DNA of 64,000 nt from Anaerolinea sp. (GCA_020723805.1 DYID01000002.1:62001-126000), one strand, 5' to 3'. Counted from the first letter of the stretch, positions 1 through 8,723 are shown. Program-made: numbers and translations. Notes: generated from the letters alone by a model not told the origin.

Positions 1-1264
1 GCATCAACCCGGCGAACAGCGGAGAGGTGGCGCGCTCGTAGAACGGCGGTCCGACGGTCACCTTTTGACCGGTGAACAGTTCCGAAATCAACGGGTAGAT
101 GACGCCCCAGAAGGAGACGACCAGAATGCCCATGAACAACAGGTTGTTGAGCAGGAACAGCGCCTCGCGCGAGAGCAGGGAGGTCATCTGCGTTTCGGAT
201 TTGAGCAAGTCCCAGCGGTAGATGATGAGACCCACCGAGGTAATCAGTGTAACGCCGATGAAGGCAAAGAACAGCGGACCGATGGCGCTCTGAGCGAAGG
301 AATGTACCGAGGACAACACGCCGGAGCGTGTGAGGAACGTGCCGAAGATGACCAAGTCATAGGTCAGGATGATGAGCAGCATGTTCCAGTGTTTGAACAT
401 GCCGCGCTTTTCCTGAATCATGACCGAGTGCAGGAAGGCGGTGCCGGTCAGCCAGGGCATGAATGCCGCAATCTCGACCGGGTCCCAGCCCCAATAGCCG
501 CCCCAGCCCAGCACGTCGTATGCCCAGCGTCCGCCCAGCACAAGACCGGCGGAGAGGAACAACCACGCCCACAACGCCCAGCGGCGGGTGATGCGAATCC
601 AGCGGTCATCGGTGCGCCCGGTGATGAGCGCCGCCATGGCAAAGGCGTAGGGGATGACGAAGGAGACGAAGCCGAGATACAGCATGGGCGGATGGATGAT
701 CATGCCCGGGTGACGCAGAAGCGGGTTCAATCCGCGCCCGTCGGAGGGGGTGAAGAGGATGCTGTTCGCCGGCTGAATGGTGTAGGCGGCGATCTCTCCG
801 CCGAAGGTTTGGTAGAGTTTGGCAAACGGATTCTCGAAGAAGACGTTCATGCCGATGAAGAACGCCATCGTCACGCCGCCGACCACAATAACCCAGGGCA
901 GGAACTCGCGGTCACGGTCCCATTTGCGCAGGGTGACCAGCGAGGTGAACGCCGACATCAGCCACGACCAGAACAGCAGCGATCCTGCCTGCCCCCCCCA
1001 CCAGGCGGTCACTTTGAGGTAAAGGGGCATCGAGCGGCTGGTCACTTCATAGACAAACTGAACTTCATAATGGTCGTTCACCAGCAGGTACACGAGAACA
1101 CCGGCGGCAAGCGTGAGCAGGGGCCAGGTCAAGAGCATGGCGCGGCGGGCGCTTTCCACCATGGCGGGCTTCTTCTTCAGCTCGCCATAGACCGCCGCAT
1201 ACACGCTGTACAGCGCGGTTAGAAACGCTACGACTAAAACACCATATCCGAAATCTGCAATCAT
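1..1264 (-). CDS. ccmF: Cytochrome c heme lyase subunit CcmF (C-terminus cut by window edge)
   Basis: Translating the minus strand from ATG at 1262-1264 gives about 421 residues of a many-helix membrane protein. CcmF marks are visible: the WWGGQAGSLLFW segment near residue 95, a HPGMIIHPPMLYLGF segment near 195 and the tryptophan-rich WWD-type segment WGGYWGWDPVE near 255. CcmF takes heme from holo-CcmE and attaches it to CXXCH apocytochromes outside the membrane. A GGAG ribosome site lies upstream. The gene runs off the left edge, so about one third of the usual 630-690 residues is missing from view. After WDPVE the chain reads IAAF where most CcmF proteins have NASF. It follows ccmE on the same strand, and its product would mature the multiheme cytochromes found further right. 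Confidence 0.93.
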   Translation of the reverse strand, partial: MIADFGYGVLVVAFLTALYSVYAAVYGELKKKPAMVESARRAMLLTWPLLTLAAGVLVYLLVNDHYEVQFVYEVTSRSMPLYLKVTAWWGGQAGSLLFWSWLMSAFTSLVTLRKWDRDREFLPWVIVVGGVTMAFFIGMNVFFENPFAKLYQTFGGEIAAYTIQPANSILFTPSDGRGLNPLLRHPGMIIHPPMLYLGFVSFVIPYAFAMAALITGRTDDRWIRITRRWALWAWLFLSAGLVLGGRWAYDVLGWGGYWGWDPVEIAAFMPWLTGTAFLHSVMIQEKRGMFKHWNMLLIILTYDLVIFGTFLTRSGVLSSVHSFAQSAIGPLFFAFIGVTLITSVGLIIYRWDLLKSETQMTSLLSREALFLLNNLLFMGILVVSFWGVIYPLISELFTGQKVTVGPPFYERATSPLFAGLM

Positions 1265-1276
1265 GGAGTCTCCTCG

Positions 1277-1310
1277 TTAAAAAACCCTAAAGGCATTGTA
1301 TCCTTTAGGG
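1277..1310 (-). terminator. Intrinsic terminator between ccmE and ccmF
   Basis: Read on the minus strand, a perfect 9-bp stem (CCCTAAAGG with CCTTTAGGG, loop of 8) is followed at once by TTTTTTAA. It sits just after ccmE and about 13 bases before the ccmF start, so it would reduce or stop read-through from ccmE into ccmF. Confidence 0.75.
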
Positions 1311-1319
1311 CTGTCAAAA

Positions 1320-1802
1320 CTAATTCGACGCTGCCTGTTCCGGCACAGCCTCTTCGTATTTGGTTGGGCATTTGAGCAGGAGTTCATCGGCGTAGAAGAT
1401 GCCGTCTTCGCCGAGTTTGCCGGTCACGATTGCCTGCGCTTCATGGCGGAGCAGGTCGGGCTTGGGACCGACATAGACGATCTTGAGCCGCGAGCGTGTC
1501 GGGTCGAGCACTGCCTGATGCAGCGCCTCTGCCAGACCGCCTTCATCTGCGATCAGAGCCTGGTCGCCGGGGACGTGCGCCACCTCGAAAGTCAGGGTCA
1601 GCGTTTGCGGGTCGTATTGAATCGTGTCGCCGATGACCGCGCCGGAAACGCGCAGGTTCCTGCCCGTCACCTCGGAGCCTTTTGCTTTGAGTTCGTCAAT
1701 GGTCAGGAAGTATTCCGAAGTCGCCGCAGTGGACGTCCAGATGAGAAAAACCACGGCTCCCAAAATCAGCAAGCCGCCGATAACGAATTTATTGATCTTC
1801 AT
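1320..1802 (-). CDS. ccmE: Cytochrome c maturation heme chaperone CcmE, cysteine-type
   Basis: A 160-residue protein with one N-terminal membrane helix (residues 6-24) followed by the OB-fold periplasmic domain typical of CcmE, which carries heme covalently to CcmF. The family's heme attachment site is normally HXXXY. Here the matching place near residues 145-149 reads CPTKY, so a cysteine replaces the histidine. This CXXXY type is known from archaea, Desulfovibrio and some other bacteria. GGAGGC lies seven bases before the ATG. Length is normal for the family. Downstream on the same strand is ccmF, with a terminator in between. Confidence 0.93.
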   Translation of the reverse strand: MKINKFVIGGLLILGAVVFLIWTSTAATSEYFLTIDELKAKGSEVTGRNLRVSGAVIGDTIQYDPQTLTLTFEVAHVPGDQALIADEGGLAEALHQAVLDPTRSRLKIVYVGPKPDLLRHEAQAIVTGKLGEDGIFYADELLLKCPTKYEEAVPEQAASN

Positions 1803-2148
1803 GAAGCGCCTCCAAAAACGCGATAAGGTGATTTTTACGACTGACGAGTATTTTCACATGCTGAGATTAATTAGCCGTGAGAAGTGCTGGCGATGAATGT
1901 CATGAAACCCTCCCCCAATTTGTCTTTGCCGGCTGTTACGTCGTTCCTGCCCGGCGGATACAGTGCTGGAACACGAGATTGTCTCTTAAAAACTCACCTT
2001 ACGCAGTTTCTTCGTAGCGCGACATTTATGTCGCCCGAAAACGCGAGATAAATCTCGCGCCACTGCGTAAGGTGAGTTAAAAAAACGGCGGGCGGGACCG
2101 CGCCCTTCAAGCGCTTCGCCCGCCCCCCGCCTGTTTCTGCCAGGACGC
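1803..2148. other. Non-coding gap holding a palindromic repeat
   Basis: This 346-base stretch holds no convincing gene. Its right half carries the inverted-repeat element at 1991-2078. The left part would hold the promoter of ccmE, but no clear -35/-10 pair was recognised. Confidence 0.6.
1991..2078. repeat. 88-base palindromic element with 17-bp terminal inverted repeats
   Basis: The ends AACTCACCTTACGCAGT and ACTGCGTAAGGTGAGTT are exact reverse complements. Inside are two smaller palindromes (GCGACATTTATGTCGC and GCGAGATAAATCTCGC). Related pieces occur near 23968-24110, 25640-25724, 35054-35102, 46814-46884 and inside a gene at 59449-59490. It resembles a small non-autonomous or REP-like element. 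Confidence 0.7.
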
Positions 2149-3132
2149 CTACTCGTCCTCCTCTTCCTTTTTCCCGTTGAAGATGGCGTCAATGCGCGCC
2201 AGAATCTCGGGCGTCAGTTTCGGCGCAATCTCCGCCGCTTTCATGTTTTCATGCACCTGCTCCACGCGGCTCGCCCCGGTGATGACCGTGCTGACGAACG
2301 GATTCTTCAAACACCACGCAATGGACAACTGCGCCAGCGTACAGCCCAGTTCCTTCGCAATCGGCTCCAGCGCCTGCACCTTTTCCAGTTTGGCTTTATC
2401 CGTCAGACGTTCCTTCAGCCAGTCGTAGCCTTTCAGCGCGGCGCGGCTGTCTTTGGGGACGCCCTTGAGATATTTTCCGCTGAGCAGACCCGAAGCGAGC
2501 GGACTCCACGTCGTCGCGCCGTAGCCGTACTCGCGGTAGAAGCGTTCATACTCTCCCGAAAACCGATGGCGCTCGAACAGGTTATACACCGGCTGTTCCG
2601 TCACCGGCTTGTGAAGATGATGCCGTTCCGCAATCTCGATGGCTTGCACAATCTCCGCCGCCGACCACTCCGACGTACCCCAGTACATCGCCTTGCCCCA
2701 CTCGATGATGTTGTGCATCGCCCATACTGTCTCTTCGATGGGCGTGTTCTTGTCCGGGCGGTGGCAGTAGATCAGGTCCACGTACTCCAGCCCAAAGCGT
2801 TGCAGCGAGCCGTTGATGCCCTCGATCAGCCGCTTGCGGTTGAGCGTGTTCTTCTCGTTCACCCCGTCATGAAGCCCCCAGTAGAACTTGGTGGAGACGA
2901 GATAACTGCCCCGGCGCCACTTCAACTTTTTCAACGCCGCCCCCATCACCTCCTCCGATTTGCCCCCAGCATACGCCTCGGCGTTATCGAAGAAATTCAC
3001 CCCCGCGTCGTATGCCGCCGCCATCATCTCCGCTGCCTTTTTCACATCCGCCTGAGTGTGGAACGTGACCCACGACCCAAACGACAACTCACTGACTCGA
3101 ATTCCCGTCCTTCCCAAATGACGATATTCCAT
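2149..3132 (-). CDS. Aldo/keto reductase, potassium-channel beta-subunit type
   Basis: A 327-residue single-domain (beta/alpha)8 NADPH-dependent oxidoreductase. The start is [10 protein letters not shown] with GGAGG six bases before ATG at 3132; an upstream TTG in frame is less likely. Catalytic residues are recognisable: Asp and Tyr in DNAEAY (about 50-55), Lys in STKFYW (about 82) and His in YCHRPD (about 122). The C-terminal [13 protein letters not shown] segment matches the cofactor-binding loop of the Kv-beta/YghZ subgroup. Such enzymes reduce aldehydes and ketones, but the substrate cannot be told. The tail is acidic (KKEEEDE). It stands alone, and the next gene is divergent. Confidence 0.92.
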   Translation of the reverse strand: MEYRHLGRTGIRVSELSFGSWVTFHTQADVKKAAEMMAAAYDAGVNFFDNAEAYAGGKSEEVMGAALKKLKWRRGSYLVSTKFYWGLHDGVNEKNTLNRKRLIEGINGSLQRFGLEYVDLIYCHRPDKNTPIEETVWAMHNIIEWGKAMYWGTSEWSAAEIVQAIEIAERHHLHKPVTEQPVYNLFERHRFSGEYERFYREYGYGATTWSPLASGLLSGKYLKGVPKDSRAALKGYDWLKERLTDKAKLEKVQALEPIAKELGCTLAQLSIAWCLKNPFVSTVITGASRVEQVHENMKAAEIAPKLTPEILARIDAIFNGKKEEEDE

Positions 3133-3164
3133 TTCCAACCTCCGTGAATAGATGTTGAAACAAT

Positions 3165-3170
3165 TATAAT
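3165..3170 (+). promoter_or_regulatory. -10 box TATAAT just ahead of the LysM lipoprotein gene
   Basis: A perfect TATAAT ends only six bases before the ATG at 3177 and no Shine-Dalgarno sequence is present. Transcription starting the usual 6-8 bases downstream would begin at or next to the start codon, so the message may be leaderless. No good -35 box is seen. Confidence 0.4.
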
Positions 3171-3176
3171 CTTCCC

Positions 3177-4115
3177 ATGCGCCCCCCTTTTTCCTCTTTC
3201 CTCTTTCTTATCTTTCTGACTGCCTGTACTTCACAGCCGGACTTTTCCACCCCTCGGGCTTTTGACCTCCTTCCTTACATCACCTCCACCCCCGTCACCC
3301 CGCTTCGGACTCCCCCCAGCCTGGTCGCCGCCGAGACGCCTCTCCCCACGCCCACGCCTTTTCCTTACACCGTCCAGCAGGGCGAGACCATCAGCAGTAT
3401 TGCGCTCAAGTTCGGCGTATCCATTGACGAACTGCTCGCCGCCAACCCAGAGGTAAACCCCAGCGCCATGTCCATCGGCACGGTGCTGCAAATCCCCAGC
3501 AAGCCGCAAAACCTCTCCGGTGAAGCGACGCCCACACCGGCGCCCTTCACGGTGGAACAAGTGGCGTGCTATTCCACCGCCAACCGTGGAATGTGGTGTT
3601 TTGTCCTCGCACACAACGACACAGCAGACTTCATGGAAAACCTCAGCGCCCAAGTGACGTTGGTAGATTCCAATGGAGCGTTGATTGCCACGCAGACCGC
3701 CCTCCTGCCGCTCAACATCCTGCCGTCGAATACCTCCCTGCCGCTGACGGCGTACTTCCCTCCCGAAATTCCGCTGAATGCCGAGCCTCGCGTCCAAGTG
3801 CTCACTGCCATCCGCCTCCTGCCCGGCGACGCACGCTATCTTTCCGCCACGCTTCACGATACGCTGGTGGAAGTGCAGGCAGGCGGGCATTTTGCCCAGG
3901 TCAGCGGGGAGGTGCGGCTGCCGGCCGAATCAGCCCCCGCGGCGCAGGTGTGGGTGGCGGCGGTGGCTTACGATGAGCAGGGGCATGTGGTGGGCGTCCG
4001 CCGCTGGGAAGGTGGCGGGATTCAGCCGGGGGGGAGTCTCAGGTTCGAGATGACGGTGGCAAGCCTCGGCGGAGTCGTGAAGCGGGTGGAGTTTGCAGTC
4101 GAAGCACGTCCGTGA
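3177..4115 (+). CDS. LysM-domain lipoprotein
   Basis: A 312-residue secreted lipoprotein. The signal peptide ends in the lipobox LTAC (Cys near 17), followed by a proline- and threonine-rich linker. A single LysM module (about residues 64-107, starting [17 protein letters not shown] and ending LQIPSK) should bind peptidoglycan or another GlcNAc polymer. The C-terminal 180 residues are beta-rich and look like an FxLYD-type immunoglobulin-like domain, with a weak match to proteins that display extracytoplasmic binding domains. The precise role is unknown. The gene may be translated from a leaderless message. A palindromic repeat follows directly after the stop. Confidence 0.85.
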   Translation: MRPPFSSFLFLIFLTACTSQPDFSTPRAFDLLPYITSTPVTPLRTPPSLVAAETPLPTPTPFPYTVQQGETISSIALKFGVSIDELLAANPEVNPSAMSIGTVLQIPSKPQNLSGEATPTPAPFTVEQVACYSTANRGMWCFVLAHNDTADFMENLSAQVTLVDSNGALIATQTALLPLNILPSNTSLPLTAYFPPEIPLNAEPRVQVLTAIRLLPGDARYLSATLHDTLVEVQAGGHFAQVSGEVRLPAESAPAAQVWVAAVAYDEQGHVVGVRRWEGGGIQPGGSLRFEMTVASLGGVVKRVEFAVEARP

Positions 4116-4118
4116 TCC

Positions 4119-4188
4119 CTGACCCCCACCCAGCCTCCCCCATTCCGCAATTTACGGAATGGGGGAGGTGTCCGAAGGACGGAGGGGT
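4119..4188. repeat. GC-rich palindromic intergenic repeat (CCTCCCC type)
   Basis: The stretch contains the hairpin CCCCCATTCCG-CAATTTA-CGGAATGGGGG followed by a second hairpin of the GTCC-GAAG-GGAC type and GGAGGGGTG. A clearly related copy lies inside the multiheme cytochrome gene at 39177-39247. Here it fills the whole gap between two convergent genes and may act as a bidirectional transcription stop. Confidence 0.65.
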
Positions 4189-4189
4189 G

Positions 4190-5800
4190 TTATTTTCCTT
4201 CCAGCCACATGTAACGCTCGATGGGGATGTCAATCGGCGTCAGCACATAGCCTTTGACGTAGGGTTTGACCAGTTCGAAGTTGAGGTAGTGGACGGTGAA
4301 GAGGGCGGCGGCGTCATCCACGATGATTTGCTCGGCTTGCTGATACATGGCGATACGCTTGGTCACATCCGGCTCGACGCGGGCGGCTTCGAGCAGGGCA
4401 TCGAGTTCGGGGTTGGAATAGCCGCCGTTGTTTTGTGCGGAGCCGGTATGGAAAAGCACGTCGGCGAAGTTTTCAGGGTCGGGGTAGTCGGCGCACCAGC
4501 CGCCGCTGAAGAGTTGACCGTGATTGTTCGAGTAGATTTGATCGTAGTAGAAGTTCGGCTCGAGGTTTTCGATGGTGATGGTGACGCCGAGATTCTTCTT
4601 CCACATATCCGCCATGGCGGCAACGTCGGGGCTGATATCGCTGCCGATGCCGGCGTCGGTGAAGACGATGGGCGGCAGGTCGAGCCCGTATTTGGATTGT
4701 TTGAGGAGTTCGCGCGCCTGTTCGGGGTCGTAGGGCAAACCCTGCAGAGAGATGTTGAAGCCGGGCAGACCGGGCGGGTATAAGCCGATGGCAGGCAGGG
4801 CGCGGTCGGGGAAGATGACCTCGATGAATTGCTGGCGGTTGAACGCCATGCTGAACGCCTTGCGGACGTTGACATCGTCGAAGGGCGGCTGGGTCGAGTC
4901 GAAGACGACGTAGCCGGTGCAGAGCGAGACGCCGGTGCGCAGTTCGTTGTGCAGCGGCTCGGTGGGGTCGGTGAAGCGCTCGATGGAGTACACGCCGGCG
5001 ATGTCCACGTCGCCGGTTTCGTAGAGGCGCTGGCTGTCGCCGCTGTAAAGGTTGACCACGATGTAGGGGATGGACGGCGCGCCGAGGTAGAAATCGGCGT
5101 TGGCTTGGTACACCATGCGCTCGAAGGGCTTCCATTCGACCAGGCGGTACGGTCCGGTTCCGTTGGGGTGGCGGTACCAGTCGTCACCGCTTTCCACGTT
5201 TGCCTTGTCCACCACGAAGGCGGTGGGGTAGGTGAGTTTCAGCAGGAAGTAGGGCTTGGGCGCGTCAATCGTCACTTGCAGGGTGTGGTCATCCAGCGCT
5301 TGAATGCCGGCGATATGGTCTGCCTGACCGGCGGCGTATTCCTGAATACCCACAATGTCGCCCAAGTAGGTGAGGGCGGTGTCGGAGGCAAGTTCGGGGC
5401 TGGCGGCGCGTTCCCACGAATAGACGACATCCTGCGCGGTGACGGGACGCCCATCGTGGAATTTGGCGTTTTGGCGCAGTTTGAAAGTGTAAGTCATGCC
5501 GTCGGCGCTCAGGTCCCAACTTTCTGCGAGGTCGGGCGTCAGATTCAATTGCGGGTCGAAGGAGACCAGCCCGCTGAAGACGCGCTTATCGCCGGAGCCG
5601 TAGGTGGTGTGGGGGTCGTACTGGCGCGGATTGGTGGTCTCGCCTCCTTCCAGGACGAGAGCCTGATTCAACGGAATGCCGGTTTGCCACGCCCAGGCAT
5701 TTTTCTGCCACGCCGCGGCGTCCTGTACGCTTGCCGAGGCGATGACGGACAGCAGGAGGGTTAGAACGATGAAGGTCGTGAGGGTGGTTTTCTTATTCAT
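4190..5800 (-). CDS. ABC transporter substrate-binding protein, family 5 (peptide/nickel type)
   Basis: A 536-residue extracytoplasmic solute-binding protein of the DppA/OppA class. The start MNKKTTLTTF at 5800 has an AAAGGAGG ribosome site and follows a normal signal peptide (residues 1-30). The family signature is seen in the DPHTTYGSGDKRVFSGL...LAESWDLSADG region and in the FHDGRPVTAQDVVYSWERA segment. The gene overlaps the end of the upstream peptidase gene by eight bases, so the two are co-transcribed. No permease or ATPase gene accompanies it, so it is an orphan binding protein or uses a transporter encoded elsewhere. No lipobox cysteine was seen, which is unusual for a cell without an outer membrane. 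Confidence 0.9.
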   Translation of the reverse strand: MNKKTTLTTFIVLTLLLSVIASASVQDAAAWQKNAWAWQTGIPLNQALVLEGGETTNPRQYDPHTTYGSGDKRVFSGLVSFDPQLNLTPDLAESWDLSADGMTYTFKLRQNAKFHDGRPVTAQDVVYSWERAASPELASDTALTYLGDIVGIQEYAAGQADHIAGIQALDDHTLQVTIDAPKPYFLLKLTYPTAFVVDKANVESGDDWYRHPNGTGPYRLVEWKPFERMVYQANADFYLGAPSIPYIVVNLYSGDSQRLYETGDVDIAGVYSIERFTDPTEPLHNELRTGVSLCTGYVVFDSTQPPFDDVNVRKAFSMAFNRQQFIEVIFPDRALPAIGLYPPGLPGFNISLQGLPYDPEQARELLKQSKYGLDLPPIVFTDAGIGSDISPDVAAMADMWKKNLGVTITIENLEPNFYYDQIYSNNHGQLFSGGWCADYPDPENFADVLFHTGSAQNNGGYSNPELDALLEAARVEPDVTKRIAMYQQAEQIIVDDAAALFTVHYLNFELVKPYVKGYVLTPIDIPIERYMWLEGK

Positions 5801-7175
5801 GGCTGCCTCCTTTGCGTTTTTGGGCGCGGATGAAGATGCCGAGCGCGACAACAAACAGAATGAGCAGGAAGACACAGCAGATGCCCAGCAGGGCAAGCGT
5901 CAGCGCGAGGGGAGGTCCGCTGCGGACGGGCGGGGACGGCTCTGAAGTCGGCTCGCCAAATGTGGAGGTGGGAACGGGTGTTGGTGTGGCGGCTTGTTGT
6001 GCCAGCGGCGCGCCGGAGATGGGGACGATGGTGGGGACATAGGTGGGGGTGGGCTGAGCGGTCGGCTGGGCAGAGACTGTTCGGGGCTTGGCTTGAATCG
6101 CCGCCCGCCAGGCGTCCTCCAGTCCCTCCACGTCGAAGCCATAGACTTGTTGCAGCGCGTCGTCAATTACTGCGCCATCGCGCAGGGAGGTGAGCAGTTC
6201 GGTCATCTTTGCCTGACCGTAGGTTTCGATGAGGAACTTGACGATGCTGTACGACTGGCTGTAGGAGAGATATGCCTTGCTCGGCACTTCGGAAAAACCG
6301 GCGCTCAACGAGCGGACGGAGAGGAGGGTATCGTCTTTGATGGCTTCGTCGAGTTGTCGCTGCGAAGCGGAGTCCAAACCGCCTTCGCTGTACACGGCAA
6401 GCCCTTCGTTGAGCCAGGTGGGCACTCCGCCCAGGCAGGAGAAGGTGAGATGCCCCACGAGGACGTGGGTAATTTCGTGGACGATGGCGTCGCGTCCCCA
6501 GTCCAATTCGGATTCGGAGATGCCGAGGATGACGATGTCGTGGTCGGGGAACGCCTGCCCGCCCGTCCAGGAGGGTTCGTAGAGGATGGCTTCGCGCAGG
6601 TCGTCGGTGCTGGCGTAGATGTAAATGTCTATGGGCGATTCGGCGGTGAGCCCGGCTTTGGTGCGGTTGAAGTCGAGCCCGGCTTTGGCGGCATCGAGTA
6701 ATTGCTGGGCGAATGCCTGCGTGCCAGAGTAATAATGAAGGTTGAGTTTGTCGGCTTTGATGGTTTTCCAGTTGTGATCCGAATCGAGCCAGGTGACGGT
6801 TTGCTGTTCGGAGACGGACTCTTTGCCGGTCGAGTCGGTGTAGCGCCAGCGCCACCAGATGATTGCGCCGGGCGGCAGAGAACCGCTCTGGCGCATTTCC
6901 CACGTCCATGCGACGTTGACGGTCTTGGCGGGGTTGAATTGCGGGAAGGCTTTGGCAATCACTTCGCCGCAGGTCAACTGGTCGGTGCCGTATTCGAGGA
7001 CGACGGAGGCGATGTCGGCATCTGCGCTGATGGTGGCGCTGAAGGTAACGGCAATGGGAAAGTTGATGACGGCGCGGTTGTTCGTCACGTCTGCCGGGGC
7101 GGAGGCAAAGGCGGGTTGCGGCAGGAGCAGGCTGGGGAGGAGAAGGAGCGTGAAAAGGGCGAGGAATCGTCTCAT
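5793..7175 (-). CDS. Secreted membrane-anchored zinc metallopeptidase (peptidase MA-like)
   Basis: A 460-residue protein starting MRRFLALFTL at 7175, with an AGGAG site upstream and a signal peptide of about 25 residues. The zinc motif HEITH occurs near residue 234, with the third ligand probably in the WLNEGLAVYSEG segment about 20 residues later, as in gluzincins of the peptidase MA-like family. The N-terminal 130 residues look like a beta-sandwich. A proline/threonine-rich stretch leads to one C-terminal membrane helix (about 426-450) with a KRKGG positive stop. It should act outside the cell, anchored at its C-terminus. The substrate is unknown. Linkage to the following peptide-binding protein suggests peptide processing. 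Confidence 0.85.
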   Translation of the reverse strand: MRRFLALFTLLLLPSLLLPQPAFASAPADVTNNRAVINFPIAVTFSATISADADIASVVLEYGTDQLTCGEVIAKAFPQFNPAKTVNVAWTWEMRQSGSLPPGAIIWWRWRYTDSTGKESVSEQQTVTWLDSDHNWKTIKADKLNLHYYSGTQAFAQQLLDAAKAGLDFNRTKAGLTAESPIDIYIYASTDDLREAILYEPSWTGGQAFPDHDIVILGISESELDWGRDAIVHEITHVLVGHLTFSCLGGVPTWLNEGLAVYSEGGLDSASQRQLDEAIKDDTLLSVRSLSAGFSEVPSKAYLSYSQSYSIVKFLIETYGQAKMTELLTSLRDGAVIDDALQQVYGFDVEGLEDAWRAAIQAKPRTVSAQPTAQPTPTYVPTIVPISGAPLAQQAATPTPVPTSTFGEPTSEPSPPVRSGPPLALTLALLGICCVFLLILFVVALGIFIRAQKRKGGSHE

Positions 7176-7259
7176 GATGGCTCTCCTGGGTTGGTATAAA
7201 GGGAGTTTATCACGTTGAAGCGTCACCTTCCAGACCCATTACGGTTAACCTCCCTTTGT

Positions 7260-7288
7260 TTGACGCATGTATACCTTGCAAGTATAAT
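7260..7288 (+). promoter_or_regulatory. Sigma-70-type promoter for the DUF4388 signalling genes
   Basis: TTGACG at 7260-7265 and a perfect TATAAT at 7283-7288 are 17 bases apart. The first likely gene start downstream is 7332. This places transcription start about 37 bases before the gene and argues against the longer reading that would begin at 7215. Confidence 0.7.
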
Positions 7289-7331
7289 CTTTTCGTTCCT
7301 CCCAGTTTTGGGAGATTTTGTTGAGGCATCC

Positions 7332-8138
7332 ATGGCTCTTCGCGGAAATTTACGAGATTTTACAATCACCCAACTGCTCAATTTGATCAACCTTGCGCGC
7401 AAGACCGGCACTCTGGTGGTGGACGGTCCCAGCGAACAGGCGTTTATTTCATTCCGCGAAGGGAAACTGGCGTACGCGCGGGTGGGGCAGGAGGATGGGT
7501 CGCTGGCGACGGTTTTGCACAAGGCGAACCGCCTGACGGTGAATCAATACCGCGCCATTGTGGAGCGCGCGGGGCGCATCTCGGACAAGGAACTGGGACT
7601 GCTGTTGATCAACGCCGGCTACCTCACTCAGGAAGAAATTCTCGCGCATCTGCAAAGTTATTTTACGGAAATTGTGCGGCGTCTTTTTACGTGGGTGGAG
7701 GGCTTCTTCCGCTTCGAGCCGGATATGCCGCCGCCCGCCGACCGCATCAACGTGCGGATTGACCTGGAAAACATCATCATCGAAGGGTCGCGCCAGTTGC
7801 GCGAATGGGAGCAACTCTCCGACGAAATTCCCAGCCTGGACATGGCGTTGAAATTCACCGACCGCCCGCTCAAGAACGTGAACCTGAGCGTGGAAGAATG
7901 GCGCGTGGTCTCGTTCATCAACCCCAAGAACACCATGCGGCAGATTGCACAGACCAACAAGATGAACGATCTCGAAATCCGCCGCATCGTCTATGGTTTG
8001 CTGCAGGCGGGGCTGGTGGAAATTGTCCGTCCGGAGGGCGTGGTCATCCCGCAAAGCCCGAAGATGTTCCCGACGCAGGTGAAGGAAGAACAAAAATCGC
8101 TGGTCAATAAATTGATCGGGCGTATCAAATCGCTTTAG
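7332..8138 (+). CDS. DUF4388 (PATAN-type) domain protein
   Basis: A 268-residue soluble protein. The start MALRGNLRDF is chosen because it opens the DUF4388 domain, follows a GAGG site and lies after the promoter. The domain (about residues 1-105) carries the usual pattern GTLVVDGPSEQAFISFREGKLAYA followed by a helical part. The C-terminal part (about 185-240) resembles a winged-helix fold. In myxobacteria, cyanobacteria and Chloroflexi such proteins act with MglA-like small GTPases or two-component systems. Here the next gene is such a GTPase, 27 bases away. A regulatory or scaffold role is inferred. Confidence 0.82.
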   Translation: MALRGNLRDFTITQLLNLINLARKTGTLVVDGPSEQAFISFREGKLAYARVGQEDGSLATVLHKANRLTVNQYRAIVERAGRISDKELGLLLINAGYLTQEEILAHLQSYFTEIVRRLFTWVEGFFRFEPDMPPPADRINVRIDLENIIIEGSRQLREWEQLSDEIPSLDMALKFTDRPLKNVNLSVEEWRVVSFINPKNTMRQIAQTNKMNDLEIRRIVYGLLQAGLVEIVRPEGVVIPQSPKMFPTQVKEEQKSLVNKLIGRIKSL

Positions 8139-8165
8139 GCATTCAGGCGGAAGGATTGAGAAATC

Positions 8166-8696
8166 ATGCAAACAGTCAAAATGGTTGTCACAGGTCCGTT
8201 CGGCGCCGGCAAGACCGAGTTCATCCAGTCGGTCAGCGAAATTGATGTCGTCTCGACCGAGCGCAAGATTTCCAACAAGGCGGAGGCGGCAGTCAAGGAA
8301 GCCACCACCGTCGCAATGGACTTCGGGCGCATCACGGTGGACGAAGACCTGGTGCTTTACCTGTTCGGCACGCCGGGGCAGAAACGTTTCGATTTCATGT
8401 GGGAAATCCTTTCGGAAGGTATGCTGGGCTTCATCGTCATGGTGGACAGCACCCGCCCCGAAACCTTCCGCGAAGCGCGCTCGATCCTCGAAACCTTCCG
8501 CGCTTATGCGCCCACCCCCTACGTCGTTGCGGCAAACAAGCAGGACATGGAAGACGCCTGGGACATGGAGGACATGCGTCACGCCCTGCGGCTCGACGAC
8601 AAAGTCAAATTCCTGCCCTGCGTTGCCACCGACAAAAACACCGTCAAAACCGTCCTTCTCGAACTTCTCTACAGCATCCTGGCTGAAATGGAATAG
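8166..8696 (+). CDS. Small Ras/MglA-like GTPase
   Basis: A 176-residue single-domain GTPase. The P-loop GPFGAGKTEF is at residues 10-19, the Walker B-like LFGTPGQKRFDFMW near 66-79 and the guanine-specificity motif NKQD near 123-126. No lipid anchor is visible. Prokaryotic GTPases of this family are commonly paired with roadblock/LC7 or DUF4388 proteins and govern polarity, motility or signalling. The preceding DUF4388 gene and the following hydrolase and V4R genes are closely spaced, which suggests one operon. The partner GAP was not seen in this window. Confidence 0.9.
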   Translation: MQTVKMVVTGPFGAGKTEFIQSVSEIDVVSTERKISNKAEAAVKEATTVAMDFGRITVDEDLVLYLFGTPGQKRFDFMWEILSEGMLGFIVMVDSTRPETFREARSILETFRAYAPTPYVVAANKQDMEDAWDMEDMRHALRLDDKVKFLPCVATDKNTVKTVLLELLYSILAEME

Positions 8697-8723
8697 CGGA
8701 AATCCCTTTTTCGGCAGGCAGTT

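Noticed and set aside
65-1222. Long plus-strand open frame of 385 codons
   Set aside because: It is antisense to ccmF, whose motifs are clear on the minus strand. The plus-strand protein is highly charged, low in hydrophobic order and matches no family.
7215-7331. Longer N-terminus for the DUF4388 protein
   Set aside because: The added part precedes and overlaps the promoter at 7260-7288 and has no domain match, whereas a GAGG site precedes 7332.
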